From the NCBI GenBank assembly GCA_024638965.1, contig JAHEJI010000017.1:1-46877 (forward strand): a stretch of DNA of 46,877 bases, given 5' to 3'. Numbering within the stretch: position 1 is the first letter of the stretch; every line of letters begins with the position of its first letter. This DNA is from Planctomycetaceae bacterium (GTDB lineage: Bacteria; Planctomycetota; Planctomycetia; Pirellulales; Pirellulaceae). A program made the position numbers and the translations under genes. Below the pieces are notes generated by a model that saw only the letters and a list, made by a program, of their open reading frames with translations, ran no database searches and was not told the DNA's origin. Below are positions 33,689 to 41,547 of the stretch, piece after piece.

Positions 33689-34246
33689 CTATAACGCGGA
33701 CTCCAATTCTGCAATCACGCTCTCTTCACTATCTGAAACCTTGTTCCCAAGTCCGAGAAATCCGCCAGCTGCTTCTGCAACGTCTTTGGCCCGACTCAAA
33801 ATTGACGACTTGATTTGGCCATAGGCGGTTTCGTCCAAGGTTGTCTTCAATGCGGAGACATAGGCTTTCCAACTATCAAGCAAGTCATCTGCTGGTTTTT
33901 CCTGCAACCATCCATCAAGCAATTGATAGCCGGGCGATCCACTCGTGACGCCAGCAGCATTCGCGGCGTCAAGAATTGCTTTTCTTTCGTTGTCTTGAAT
34001 GGCACCATCAGACCAGGCAACCACCACCAATGGAATTAAAGAGACGGACGCGATCGATTCGGCTGAGATGCCGACCGCCGTCAACGCGTCGAGAGTCCCC
34101 GCGTCGCTGATTCCTGTCACCGAGGTCAAAGCGTTTCGTCCTTCCTCGGAGGCCAAATTGGCTCGCATTTTCTCGAGCAGTTCTTTGTCTTTTTGCTTGA
34201 AAAACAAGTTTTCCAGCGCTTGTCCGCGTTGGTGAAGTTCGTCCAC
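33689..34246 (-). CDS. TerB-like domain protein
   Basis: A 185-residue soluble protein. Its middle, with LIPLVVVAWSDGAIQDNERKAILDAANAAG, matches the TerB/DjlA N-terminal pattern, where an acidic A-W/D-DG-x-[IV]-x-x-x-E helix is conserved. The Ala/Gly-rich C-terminus (AAGGFLGLGNKVS) is unusual. The start is taken as GTG at 34246, because AGGAG lies 7 nt upstream; longer frames from 34291 lack support. TerB-fold proteins occur with tellurite resistance and membrane stress systems, but no ter genes are nearby. Function unknown. Confidence 0.75.
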   Translation of the reverse strand: MDELHQRGQALENLFFKQKDKELLEKMRANLASEEGRNALTSVTGISDAGTLDALTAVGISAESIASVSLIPLVVVAWSDGAIQDNERKAILDAANAAGVTSGSPGYQLLDGWLQEKPADDLLDSWKAYVSALKTTLDETAYGQIKSSILSRAKDVAEAAGGFLGLGNKVSDSEESVIAELESAL

Positions 34247-34291
34247 AATTGTTCTCCTGTAGTAGTAATGGCAACAAGATCGCGTACCCAT

Positions 34292-34698
34292 TACAAATTA
34301 AACTGGCAGATCATCATGACCATTCAGCTGTGTTTGACCTTAGACTTACATCAAAGAAGACGCTCAAAACCCTATTAACGGGGCAATCCACCCAATTGGA
34401 TCGCACGAAAGGCCCTGCACATTACGTCTTCCATAAGCCATAATTGTAGGAAAATTGTGGACTTTGAACATGGCGTTGGAGACAATCGAATTCGCTTTAC
34501 GCAGAGAAATTCGAGTCGCCATGATACGCCAGTGCCGCCGTGAAATCAGCGCGACTTTTGAGTAGCCCAAGCATCATCTTTGAAGGTACTCCTGTCGCGT
34601 TCGAACTAACGTTTGGGCGGAAGCTCCATGCTCGCGGAAAACATGCGAAAACCATGAACCGCTTTTTCATCATGTACATGCTACTTAGGAATGGTTAA
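34292..34698. other. Intergenic stretch without recognised content
   Basis: About 400 bases between the TerB-like gene and the divergent 909-residue protein. No palindrome, terminator or strong promoter stands out, and the short frames here are not supported. Confidence 0.4.
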
Positions 34699-37428
34699 GT
34701 GAAACGGCTCCAAATATTTGTTGTCACGACTATTATCATGACCTCAAACGCATTCGCCTCGGACACGGGTCGCGAGCTTCAAAAGGCGGTGCACCAATTA
34801 AACGCTTGGCTTGGCCACAACGAAAAAGCGGACGAATGGCGGCGAGTGCTCGACCTCAACACGCTTGAGACTCAATCCGCAAAGGGGGCAAGAGCTGATG
34901 TGGCGCAGCTGTCCCAAATTCTCGGCCGGTTGTCATCGAACCAGCAGGCACTGGAACAATCCGAATTCAATCAAGTCAGGCTTGCGATCCAAGCTCACAT
35001 CAAGAGTCTTTCGGGATCCCAAAACCAGGATCTTGAGTATGAAATCGGGTTGGCGAGAGCAAACTACCGCACCATTACTCTGGATCAACTTGAGCAGCGC
35101 CGTGACCAGGCCGTAAAAGATTTGAAGCTTCTGAAAAAATACTATCGTAAAAATTTATACAGCCGTGAACGTGCATTATTGTTCTACGATCTGCAACTCG
35201 ACGAACTGATGACATTTATGGAGGAACTCGAATTTGAAATGCCGCCTGATATTTCGGTCGGCAAATTAACGGATCAGCTCAATCTGATGAAGAAACGCAT
35301 CAGCGAAGTTGAAGGAGAATTGGACAACTTGCCGGAGCCCGCCGAAATCGAAACCGTTCCTCCACAGCCTGACGATGAAAATCTACCTGTCGAAGCCACC
35401 GAGCAAGCTGTCGCGGAAGAAGAACCTGGCGAGAATAAGCCTGAGTCAAAAAATGCCCAAGATGAAGACGATCAAGAGGCGGACGATGTTCAGTTGAACG
35501 ACGAGGAAATTCGAAAACAACGGGGAGAGCTACAAGAAAAGCTTGAACGGCTAAAAAGTGGCGAAGCGGAGCTACAACAGTTGCGAACCAATGTTTTGAG
35601 GGAAGATCGAGATCGCCAACGAACCCGAGTGCAGGTTTGGCGGCAATTCGGTGCATTTAACAGGGGAGTCGTGAAGGTTGGTCAGCGCAAAAACGATTAC
35701 ATGTTCGCTGCGTTTCAACATTCGTTTTATAAAGTCGCCATGCTCTATTTCTACGGCACCGATGACAATTTGCAGGCCGAATTTAACGAAAAACTGGATA
35801 CGTTGGATCAGGAATTCAAAAAACTGTCAGTGAGTTCCGAACGAGACGCCGCGGCAGCGGTAGGAACGGTTATCGGCTGGCTGGACGCGACCGAACAGTC
35901 CAGAAACTTGATTCGCCTGATTGAAAAAAAGTATTCATTGCCCAACCTCCGGGTTTCGGTCTCTCGCGATCTGGTCAATCGACTTGCCTCACAACCCGTA
36001 AGCGATGGTCGCCGAGTCAATGAGATTATTTTGGGACGTTTGATTCGCGGTGAGGCGGCAACCAGAGGCACGGTTAGCATTGACTTTATTGAGGATCCCA
36101 ATCAAGCCCGTCTAAGTATTCATCTGCTTGGCAATATCGTGTCTCAAACGCATACTCGATCGGGCCGGTTCACCGGCTATGCTGGAGCGTCCGGACTAAT
36201 TGAAGCTCGTCAAAATCTTATCGCAAACGTCGGCGGGTTGCTTGCTGAAGCGCCGTCTGGTTCGGCTCATATCGACTCTGAATTCTACGGCGTTGATGCA
36301 AGATCCAATCTGGTTCAAAAAATTGGCCGCAAACAATATCTTCGCGACAAAGAAGAAAGTGAACGTATTTCGGAAGGTCGGATCAAAACGCAATTTATGG
36401 AGAAGTTTTTGACGCAAACTTCAGATGCGTTAAGCCAGGGCAGAAAACGGCTTGTCCAAGCTCTCAAGAAAGCGGAAGAAATCGGCGGCTACTTGCCTGA
36501 GCTGTATTTGCGAACGACCTACGATCGATTTTGGGCGATTGGGCATCGAACCACGTTCAAGCTGGCGGAGTCCGGGCGAGTCTCAAATCTGGCAGCAACC
36601 GTTATGCCGACGGAGTCATCCGTCAATGCGGAAATTGCGGTACAAATTCATGAGACGCTTTTGAGCAATTATGTTGACGAGATCTTTAGTAATCGAACAT
36701 TCACAAACGACGAACTTGCGGCGGAAGCAGAACGGCTCACCGGCGATGTGCCCGAAGGTCTTGCTACTGCGGACGACGAAGAAGGCTGGTCAATTACGTT
36801 TTCCGGAACGCGACCGATTCAATTTGAATTCGATAACAATCGCCTGGCAGTTACGATCACCGGCCGTCGTTTCTCGCAAGGAGATTCTCGACTTCAAGCG
36901 GGTCTGAAAATTCGCATCCCTTTTATTGTCAAACGAGTCGAGGGGAAAATGTATCTGTTTCGTGACGGGGACGCCGTACTCGATTATGTGGACCCGGAAA
37001 GATTGACCGCGAAAATCGTTGCCTTCAAGTCTTTCCTGGAAACTAAACTCAATAAAGAAGATGCGGAACAACCCGGCGTGCTATTGCCCGACAACTTGAT
37101 TCCTGTCGATGAAGTGGAACAACTCAAAGATGTCCAACTTGCTCGTGAACTTCGTCTCGTCGAATTGCGAACGCAAGGCGGGTGGCTTTACGTTGGCTGG
37201 AACCACGCTCCGGTGGGAATGTACTTTTCGGCGATGACCGATACTCCAGCAATTTGGCGTGAAATCGACCTCTCTCAGCCAGATCAAATAATCCCACCGA
37301 ATCAGGCTCCCGGTCCAAATGAAACCGAGACACAGACGAAGGATCTGGGGCAACCGCAAGAAGTTACTCTGGATCCTCTTTCGTCTCCGCCTGTGCAATC
37401 GTCGGCTGCCACGCCCGAGAGTAACTGA
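34699..37428 (+). CDS. Large exported protein of unknown function
   Basis: A 909-residue protein that I do not recognise. It begins with a signal peptide (about 1-20, ending NAFAS) from a GTG start with AGGA upstream. Residues 25-215 are helical and charged, 215-265 form an acidic tract rich in Glu, Pro, Asp and Gln, and 265-300 is again helical. The second half (330-780) looks globular and mixed alpha/beta, with runs such as RGTVSIDFIEDPNQARLSIH and IEARQNLIANVGGLL. The C-terminal 50 residues are Pro/Gln/Ser/Thr-rich. It may be an outer-membrane or periplasmic scaffold, but nothing seen demands this. No obvious catalytic motif or membrane segments. Confidence 0.7.
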   Translation: MKRLQIFVVTTIIMTSNAFASDTGRELQKAVHQLNAWLGHNEKADEWRRVLDLNTLETQSAKGARADVAQLSQILGRLSSNQQALEQSEFNQVRLAIQAHIKSLSGSQNQDLEYEIGLARANYRTITLDQLEQRRDQAVKDLKLLKKYYRKNLYSRERALLFYDLQLDELMTFMEELEFEMPPDISVGKLTDQLNLMKKRISEVEGELDNLPEPAEIETVPPQPDDENLPVEATEQAVAEEEPGENKPESKNAQDEDDQEADDVQLNDEEIRKQRGELQEKLERLKSGEAELQQLRTNVLREDRDRQRTRVQVWRQFGAFNRGVVKVGQRKNDYMFAAFQHSFYKVAMLYFYGTDDNLQAEFNEKLDTLDQEFKKLSVSSERDAAAAVGTVIGWLDATEQSRNLIRLIEKKYSLPNLRVSVSRDLVNRLASQPVSDGRRVNEIILGRLIRGEAATRGTVSIDFIEDPNQARLSIHLLGNIVSQTHTRSGRFTGYAGASGLIEARQNLIANVGGLLAEAPSGSAHIDSEFYGVDARSNLVQKIGRKQYLRDKEESERISEGRIKTQFMEKFLTQTSDALSQGRKRLVQALKKAEEIGGYLPELYLRTTYDRFWAIGHRTTFKLAESGRVSNLAATVMPTESSVNAEIAVQIHETLLSNYVDEIFSNRTFTNDELAAEAERLTGDVPEGLATADDEEGWSITFSGTRPIQFEFDNNRLAVTITGRRFSQGDSRLQAGLKIRIPFIVKRVEGKMYLFRDGDAVLDYVDPERLTAKIVAFKSFLETKLNKEDAEQPGVLLPDNLIPVDEVEQLKDVQLARELRLVELRTQGGWLYVGWNHAPVGMYFSAMTDTPAIWREIDLSQPDQIIPPNQAPGPNETETQTKDLGQPQEVTLDPLSSPPVQSSAATPESN

Positions 37429-37515
37429 GCACCGATAAGTGTTACTCTCGCAACCATTCAGCCACTTCAATGCGGGTGTCCCTTATCTTCCTGTCGCAAC
37501 CGACCAAAAAAAACC

Positions 37516-38562
37516 TCAACTGACTTCATTAGTTCTTTCATGACACTTTGTTTCCCCTTCCCGATTGTCTCCGATTGTCTCCTCGTTTGCGAACTGGTCA
37601 AGTCGATCCAAGGGACTAATCAGGTTCTGGGACATCGTTTCGATCACGTGTAGGTAGATTTCGGTTGTCTTGATCGACGCGTGCCCCATCAACCTTTGCA
37701 AGGTTCTCAAATCGCAGCCCTGCATCAACATGTGTGTCGCGAAACTATGGCGCCACGTATGTGGGACGATCGCTTTGGCGAAACCCATTTGCCGTTTGAC
37801 TTCCGCCAAACGCTTGGCATAGGGTTCGCGTCCCACGTGGTGATGTCGAATCACTTGGGCACGTGGATCCATCGAAAGCTTGTGTGCTGGAAACACCCAA
37901 AACCAGCCCCATTCTTTGCCCCATGCCGGCGCTTTCTTTTCTAGCGCCGTCGGCATCCAAACACCGGGCACATCTTTTTCTCGATCACGGTCGTAATACA
38001 CCCGAATCGTTTTGAGATGTTCCTGCAATGATGATTGAAGGCGTCGGGGCATCATCAAAAGCCGGTTTTTCTCTCCTTTGGTATCATTGATCTGGATCGT
38101 TCGGGCTTCAAAGTCAAGATCTTTAGTCCGCAGGCGCAGGCTTTCGGAGATTCGAAGTCCACAACCGTACATCAATTCCGATTGCAAACGATAGACGCCG
38201 GAGAATTTCATCAGTGTGTCCAAAGTCTCGCGAAACGTCATCACGACCGGAAGTTTCCTCGGTTTTTGAGCGGGCGCGAAATCCAGAATTCCAAAATCCA
38301 GCTCCAGCACTTCCGTGTAGAGAAACTTCAGCGCCGACAAGGCAACGCGTTGTGTGTCGGCTGCCACGTTTCGGTCGGCAGCCAAATGAGTCAAAAACTC
38401 TTGAAGGTCGGATTGGTCAAGTTCACCCGGGTGGCGATATTCTCCGTACTTAACTTTGGCAAATTGCACAAACTGACGATATTTTTGCACATATGCCTTC
38501 TCGGTATTGAAAGCGTGCCCTTTTTGACGGATCGACCGGCGTAGCTGCTCCTCCAGTTTCAT
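37516..38562 (-). CDS. intI: Integron integrase (IntI-type tyrosine recombinase)
   Basis: Site-specific recombinase of 348 residues that captures and excises gene cassettes at attI and attC. The tyrosine-recombinase catalytic set is complete: Arg137 (GCGLRISE), His268 and Arg271 (PHTWRHSFATH), His294 (LMGHASIKTTEIYLHV) and Tyr303. The IntI-specific insert between the two catalytic halves is present at about 200-243 (ALEKKAPAWGKEWGWFWVFP, then LSMDPR and RHHHV), which separates integron integrases from XerC/D. AGGAG at 38569-38573 lies 6 nt before the ATG. Its 5' end faces a candidate attI and a cassette, the standard integron layout. The C-terminal 20 residues (NREGETKCHERTNEVS) are hydrophilic. 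Confidence 0.95.
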   Translation of the reverse strand: MKLEEQLRRSIRQKGHAFNTEKAYVQKYRQFVQFAKVKYGEYRHPGELDQSDLQEFLTHLAADRNVAADTQRVALSALKFLYTEVLELDFGILDFAPAQKPRKLPVVMTFRETLDTLMKFSGVYRLQSELMYGCGLRISESLRLRTKDLDFEARTIQINDTKGEKNRLLMMPRRLQSSLQEHLKTIRVYYDRDREKDVPGVWMPTALEKKAPAWGKEWGWFWVFPAHKLSMDPRAQVIRHHHVGREPYAKRLAEVKRQMGFAKAIVPHTWRHSFATHMLMQGCDLRTLQRLMGHASIKTTEIYLHVIETMSQNLISPLDRLDQFANEETIGDNREGETKCHERTNEVS

Positions 38563-38590
38563 GGCATTCTCCTTTGATTTATTCCGCGCC

Positions 38591-38701
38591 GTAATAACAT
38601 GCCTATTTGAATGTTATTACCTCCGCAACTTGTAATAACTTACTTATTGGAATAGGATCTTTTCAAATCAACAACCGCCAATCGGCGAGGCCGTGTTATC
38701 T
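38591..38701. other. Candidate attI / intI promoter region
   Basis: Between the intI start and the cassette gene are three copies of GTAATAAC: 38591-38598, inverted as GTTATTAC at 38613-38620, and 38632-38639. The first two form a perfect 10-base palindrome (GTAATAACAT...ATGTTATTAC, 38591-38620). Such repeats fit integrase-binding sites of attI or an operator over the intI promoter. GTTATCT at 38695-38701 is identical to the end of the attC site at 39375-39381, as expected for the first cassette boundary, with recombination between the G and the first T. No known attI consensus could be tested. Confidence 0.6.
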
Positions 38702-38769
38702 ACTTCCTGTGGAGGTAAGAAAGGTTTTATGCCGAGCATTGGCATATCACCTAGTTATCCCGCTTAACC

Positions 38770-39264
38770 ATGGCTCAAGAAATCACAACTGGGAAATCTC
38801 AATTTAGTGTGGCGACCCTACTCGCTGTAACTGCGTGCGTTGCCGTCTTCTGTGCTTCAGCCATTTGGGTGGTTCAATCCGATGGCCTCGGCACGCTAAC
38901 AGATATCCCGATTCTTATCGTGCCATCCATACCGATGATGGGCATTGGCCTTTTTGCTGTCCCTATTGTATGTCTCACATTGGTTCTTGCGATGATCGTG
39001 CTGACTTATTGCTCAACACCAAGATCTTTGTTGTCGCTGGTATTCTTTGGATTCGTTGCGATGGCTATCACCATGAATGCTGGATGGTGGGACAACTCTC
39101 TCCGTCTTCTTTTCATGATGACGTTGAGTGCGATCGCTATGCTGTTCGAGACCTTGATGCGAAAATTGCCGAAATCTCAGATCGTTGCAGCGATGCTTTC
39201 AGTTTGCGTGAGCTTTGGCTACTATGTATTCCTGTTGTCAGCGGTGGCTAGTGCCGGAGTTTAA
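38770..39264 (+). CDS. Cassette-encoded membrane protein of unknown function
   Basis: Predicted 164-residue integral membrane protein with four or five hydrophobic segments (about residues 14-32, 48-72, 77-99, 110-124 and 137-160), starting with MAQEITTGKSQFSVATLLAV. The FSVATLL-type start is one I associate with small planctomycete membrane proteins of unknown function. No Shine-Dalgarno is seen before the ATG at 38770. Its stop lies 27 bases before an attC-like site, and an attI-like boundary lies 69 bases upstream, so it fits a gene cassette read away from intI. Confidence 0.7.
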   Translation: MAQEITTGKSQFSVATLLAVTACVAVFCASAIWVVQSDGLGTLTDIPILIVPSIPMMGIGLFAVPIVCLTLVLAMIVLTYCSTPRSLLSLVFFGFVAMAITMNAGWWDNSLRLLFMMTLSAIAMLFETLMRKLPKSQIVAAMLSVCVSFGYYVFLLSAVASAGV

Positions 39265-39290
39265 CCCTAAAACCAGTGCGGAAAATCGCG

Positions 39291-39381
39291 GGATAACAAT
39301 ACGATGCACGCGAAGCCGGACTTGCGCGTGCTAATTGAAGCAATGATTTCCGTTCCGGCTCGGTGATCGTTGCCGTTATCT
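39291..39381 (+). other. attC recombination site of the integron cassette
   Basis: A 91-base imperfect palindrome. The outer boxes are GGATAAC (39291-39297) and GTTATCT (39375-39381). The inner part pairs AATACGATGCAC and GAAGCCGGA on the left with TTCCGGCTCGG and GTGATCGTT on the right, with unpaired bases as in folded attC sites. The variable terminal part (about 39321-39352) carries no gene. GTTATCT equals the attI-side boundary. The arrangement strongly resembles environmental integron attC sites; the exact chirality and extrahelical bases were not modelled. Confidence 0.8.
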
Positions 39382-39410
39382 GACTTAAGCCACTTGGATG
39401 ACTTGCGATT

Positions 39411-39520
39411 AAAAGAGAAAAGGACAGGCAACAAAACAGAAAGAGAAAAAAAGAGAAAAGGACAGGCAACAAAAAGAGAAAAGGGCCAAAAAGAGAAAAA
39501 GAGAAAAGGACAGGCAAAAC
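39411..39520. repeat. Purine-rich array with three AAAAGGACAGGCAA copies
   Basis: AAAAGGACAGGCAA starts at 39418, 39456 and 39504, embedded in AG-rich sequence (AAAAGAGAAAAGG...). Copies 1 and 2 match over 19 bases (through CAAAA). The third copy, as AAAGGACAGGCAAAAC (39505-39520), has an exact reverse complement at 40826-40841 on the other side of the transposase gene. A short Lys/Arg-rich frame through this array is not considered a gene. Confidence 0.8.
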
Positions 39521-39690
39521 AACCGAAGGCGTCGGATCAAACTCGGATTTGCAACCACAGTTCACTTCTGATCGGCTTACATGCGAAGTCGGCTGGAATT
39601 CTCGGAAAATCGAAAGATTAAGTCGTCACTCGCGCAGCGGCGAGCGACACGTCTTTGATTGGGAGAAAATTGAAGACGCCCTAAGAGCTT

Positions 39691-40737
39691 CTAACTGGGT
39701 TGAGGAGATAGATTTGCCACCCGTTTTCCTCTGCGCAGGGCCAGCTTGCGAATCGAGTCGGCATTGGAGGCAAAAAAATTGCCGCGGAGATCGCGGCTGC
39801 CAAGCATTTTGTGAACCGTATCGGACCAATATTGCGGGCTGGAACCAAGGCGCTCAAAGACCTCTTTGACCGCTGCACCCATCCGGGCCTTGCTATCTCG
39901 ATACAGCCGACCGGTGTAATCGACTAATAACAAATAACTTCCAAGCGAAAATGATTCCAGCATACCTTCCCGAGTCGCCCGGATGTTTGCATTGGAATGC
40001 TGACGCCGGTCTTCGATCGGAACAAGCCAGAGATCCTGTTCAACGTTGCCCGCGGCCTTGCTGCCGGCCACGCTTCCACGGCAAGCCGCTTTCAAAGACT
40101 CGAGTTTGCCTTGGGACTGCACGTGTTGGACCCGTTGTCGAATCGAAGTGTGGTCACTCTTTTCGGGCGTTTCCGCGACGCCTGCGGCAACCGGATTCAA
40201 ATCGATATAAGCGGTAGTCGCCAACAACGACTCCGTATCGAGAATCCCGATACTTTTGAAACGAGCCGCCCAAAAAGCGCCTCGACAGCCATCTTCTTTG
40301 TTAGCCAATCGTGAAAGTGGTTCTTTGAGTGCTTTCATGAACCAACCCAAATTGGCCAACCGCTCGCGAAGAACCTCCACCCGCGCTAAGTCTTGCAGTT
40401 GCTGATTGACCCAGATTTGCACGGCTTTCGGATCATTCATTGCCAACGTTCGCGGCGGATAAACGGCAATCCAGCGGCGGACCACCTCTTCGACCGGCCA
40501 CTTCAAAGAATCCTCAGGATCGAGACGACACAAAACGTGGAGGTGGTTATCCATCACGGAGAAACCGCCGACTGCGATAGAAAAATTTTCTGCGAGCAAC
40601 TGCAAGCGATTCTCGATCCAGAGCTTACGGTCTTCCAGGCCTTTCCCCATCAAGAACGCGGCTCGCACACAGCGGGAAATACAGTGATACCAGCGGGTTT
40701 CAGCAACATCGACCAGATCTTTTCGAGCGGTTGTCAT
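39691..40737 (-). CDS. RAYT: REP-associated tyrosine (Y1) transposase
   Basis: A 348-residue single-strand HUH-type transposase of the IS200-like RAYT family. The HUH motif is MDNHLHVLC with His65 and His67, and the catalytic tyrosine is Tyr177 in TTAYIDLNPVAAG, the usual Y-x-x-x-NP end of the family. The N-terminal WYHCISRCVRAAFL and the GAFWAARFKSIGI stretch also fit. The C-terminal third (about 230-348) is less conserved. It lies just after the attC site and is bracketed by an exact 16-bp inverted repeat. RAYTs usually are domesticated and act on REP-like hairpins, of which this window has many. Intact and probably functional. Confidence 0.92.
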   Translation of the reverse strand: MTTARKDLVDVAETRWYHCISRCVRAAFLMGKGLEDRKLWIENRLQLLAENFSIAVGGFSVMDNHLHVLCRLDPEDSLKWPVEEVVRRWIAVYPPRTLAMNDPKAVQIWVNQQLQDLARVEVLRERLANLGWFMKALKEPLSRLANKEDGCRGAFWAARFKSIGILDTESLLATTAYIDLNPVAAGVAETPEKSDHTSIRQRVQHVQSQGKLESLKAACRGSVAGSKAAGNVEQDLWLVPIEDRRQHSNANIRATREGMLESFSLGSYLLLVDYTGRLYRDSKARMGAAVKEVFERLGSSPQYWSDTVHKMLGSRDLRGNFFASNADSIRKLALRRGKRVANLSPQPS

Positions 40738-40825
40738 GGGACCAGACTCCGTCCAGGTTGAAGAGAAGCCTGAAGTGTACAGAAAAACACCATCCAGTCA
40801 AGCAGCTATCACAAAGTTTCACAAA

Positions 40826-40863
40826 GTTTTGCCTGTCCTTTAATAGCGAACTTTAATAGCGAA
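40826..40863. repeat. Inverted copy of the purine repeat plus tandem CTTTAATAGCGAA
   Basis: GTTTTGCCTGTCCTTT at 40826-40841 is the exact reverse complement of 39505-39520, so the transposase gene is enclosed by a 16-bp inverted repeat. Overlapping it, CTTTAATAGCGAA occurs twice in tandem (40838-40850 and 40851-40863), followed by another TAGCG. These look like a right end of the RAYT unit. Confidence 0.75.
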
Positions 40864-41052
40864 TAGCGTTCTTGGTGCTCATTGATTCCGCATCTCGAGA
40901 TCGCCAAGTCAAGTTGGGCTCGAGTGATGGCTTCTCGGAGCTGTCCCAGCTGGTATAGGAAACCGATCCCCCACGAATAGCTGGATTCGCACCCTCGAAT
41001 TTGCTAAAAACAAACCTGTTGAACCAACGCCTCGCCGACAAAGTTCAACGCA

Positions 41053-41143
41053 CGATCTATCCGTATGTCCCTTGAGTTCTATCCGTGTGTCCCTTGAGTT
41101 CGATCTAAATGCGTAGCTGTCCGACGGACACCCGGATAGATCG
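41053..41143. repeat. Tandem 22-bp repeat with inverted third copy
   Basis: CTATCCGTATGTCCCTTGAGTT (41057-41078) and the adjacent copy 41079-41100 differ at one base. A third, inverted element, GGACACCCGGATAGATCG (41126-41143), is complementary to 41053-41070 at 16 of 18 positions. No gene in this part of the gap. Confidence 0.65.
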
Positions 41144-41291
41144 CAATTCGTTCTGTTGTCGGACGTAAGCGGACTAATGATTTGCTGTCGATTTTGCTCG
41201 GCTTGTTGTAAGGTGGCTTGTTTGCTGTTAGCCTTCTTTCTGCGCCACGCTTGGTTTACTGCTTTTGATGCGCAGGCGTGGGCTGATTCAG

Positions 41292-41475
41292 ATCCGTGTA
41301 TTCCGTGACTTCCGTGGTTCAAATACGTGCTGGTAAGATGCGCGGACATGCTCGGATGATTGGATCGCGAAAATGTGTCTTGACGCGAAATCGAAGTATG
41401 AAACGGCTTCCCGATGAAGTTGCGCGGACGAGATGCTGGATGCGGACCACGGATATCCACGGAAGCACGCGGATG
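41292..41475. repeat. Degenerate TCCGTG / CACGGA short repeats, inverted pair
   Basis: TCCGTG is repeated three times in 9-base steps at 41293-41316, and CACGGA recurs at 41448 and 41458 in the opposite orientation, with CACGCGGA at about 41466. The two blocks are rough inverted copies of each other and bracket about 130 bases. The rest of the 40864-41547 gap is non-coding and without further structure. Confidence 0.5.
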
Positions 41476-41547
41476 TTGCAAATCGTGAGAGCAGAGGCTA
41501 ACTTATGACCATTCTACCCCATTCGTTCTTGCTCTCGCGAACCATCC

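Noticed and set aside
34400..34570. Small frame starting at 34470 near the 909-residue gene
   Set aside because: About 30 codons without ribosome binding site or any similarity; not enough to call a gene.
37516..38562. XerC/XerD chromosome-dimer recombinase
   Set aside because: The IntI-specific insert at about residues 200-243 and the adjoining attC-like site argue for an integron integrase.
39411..39520. CRISPR array
   Set aside because: Only three short repeats with unequal, repeat-like spacers and no cas genes.
39370..39621. Short frame of 83 residues rich in Lys, Arg and Glu
   Set aside because: It merely translates the AG-rich repeat array and has no start signal or family; the repeats explain it.
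40909..41481. Minus-strand frame of 190 residues
   Set aside because: It runs through short tandem and inverted repeats and its translation has no domain or signal peptide; it looks like non-coding DNA.
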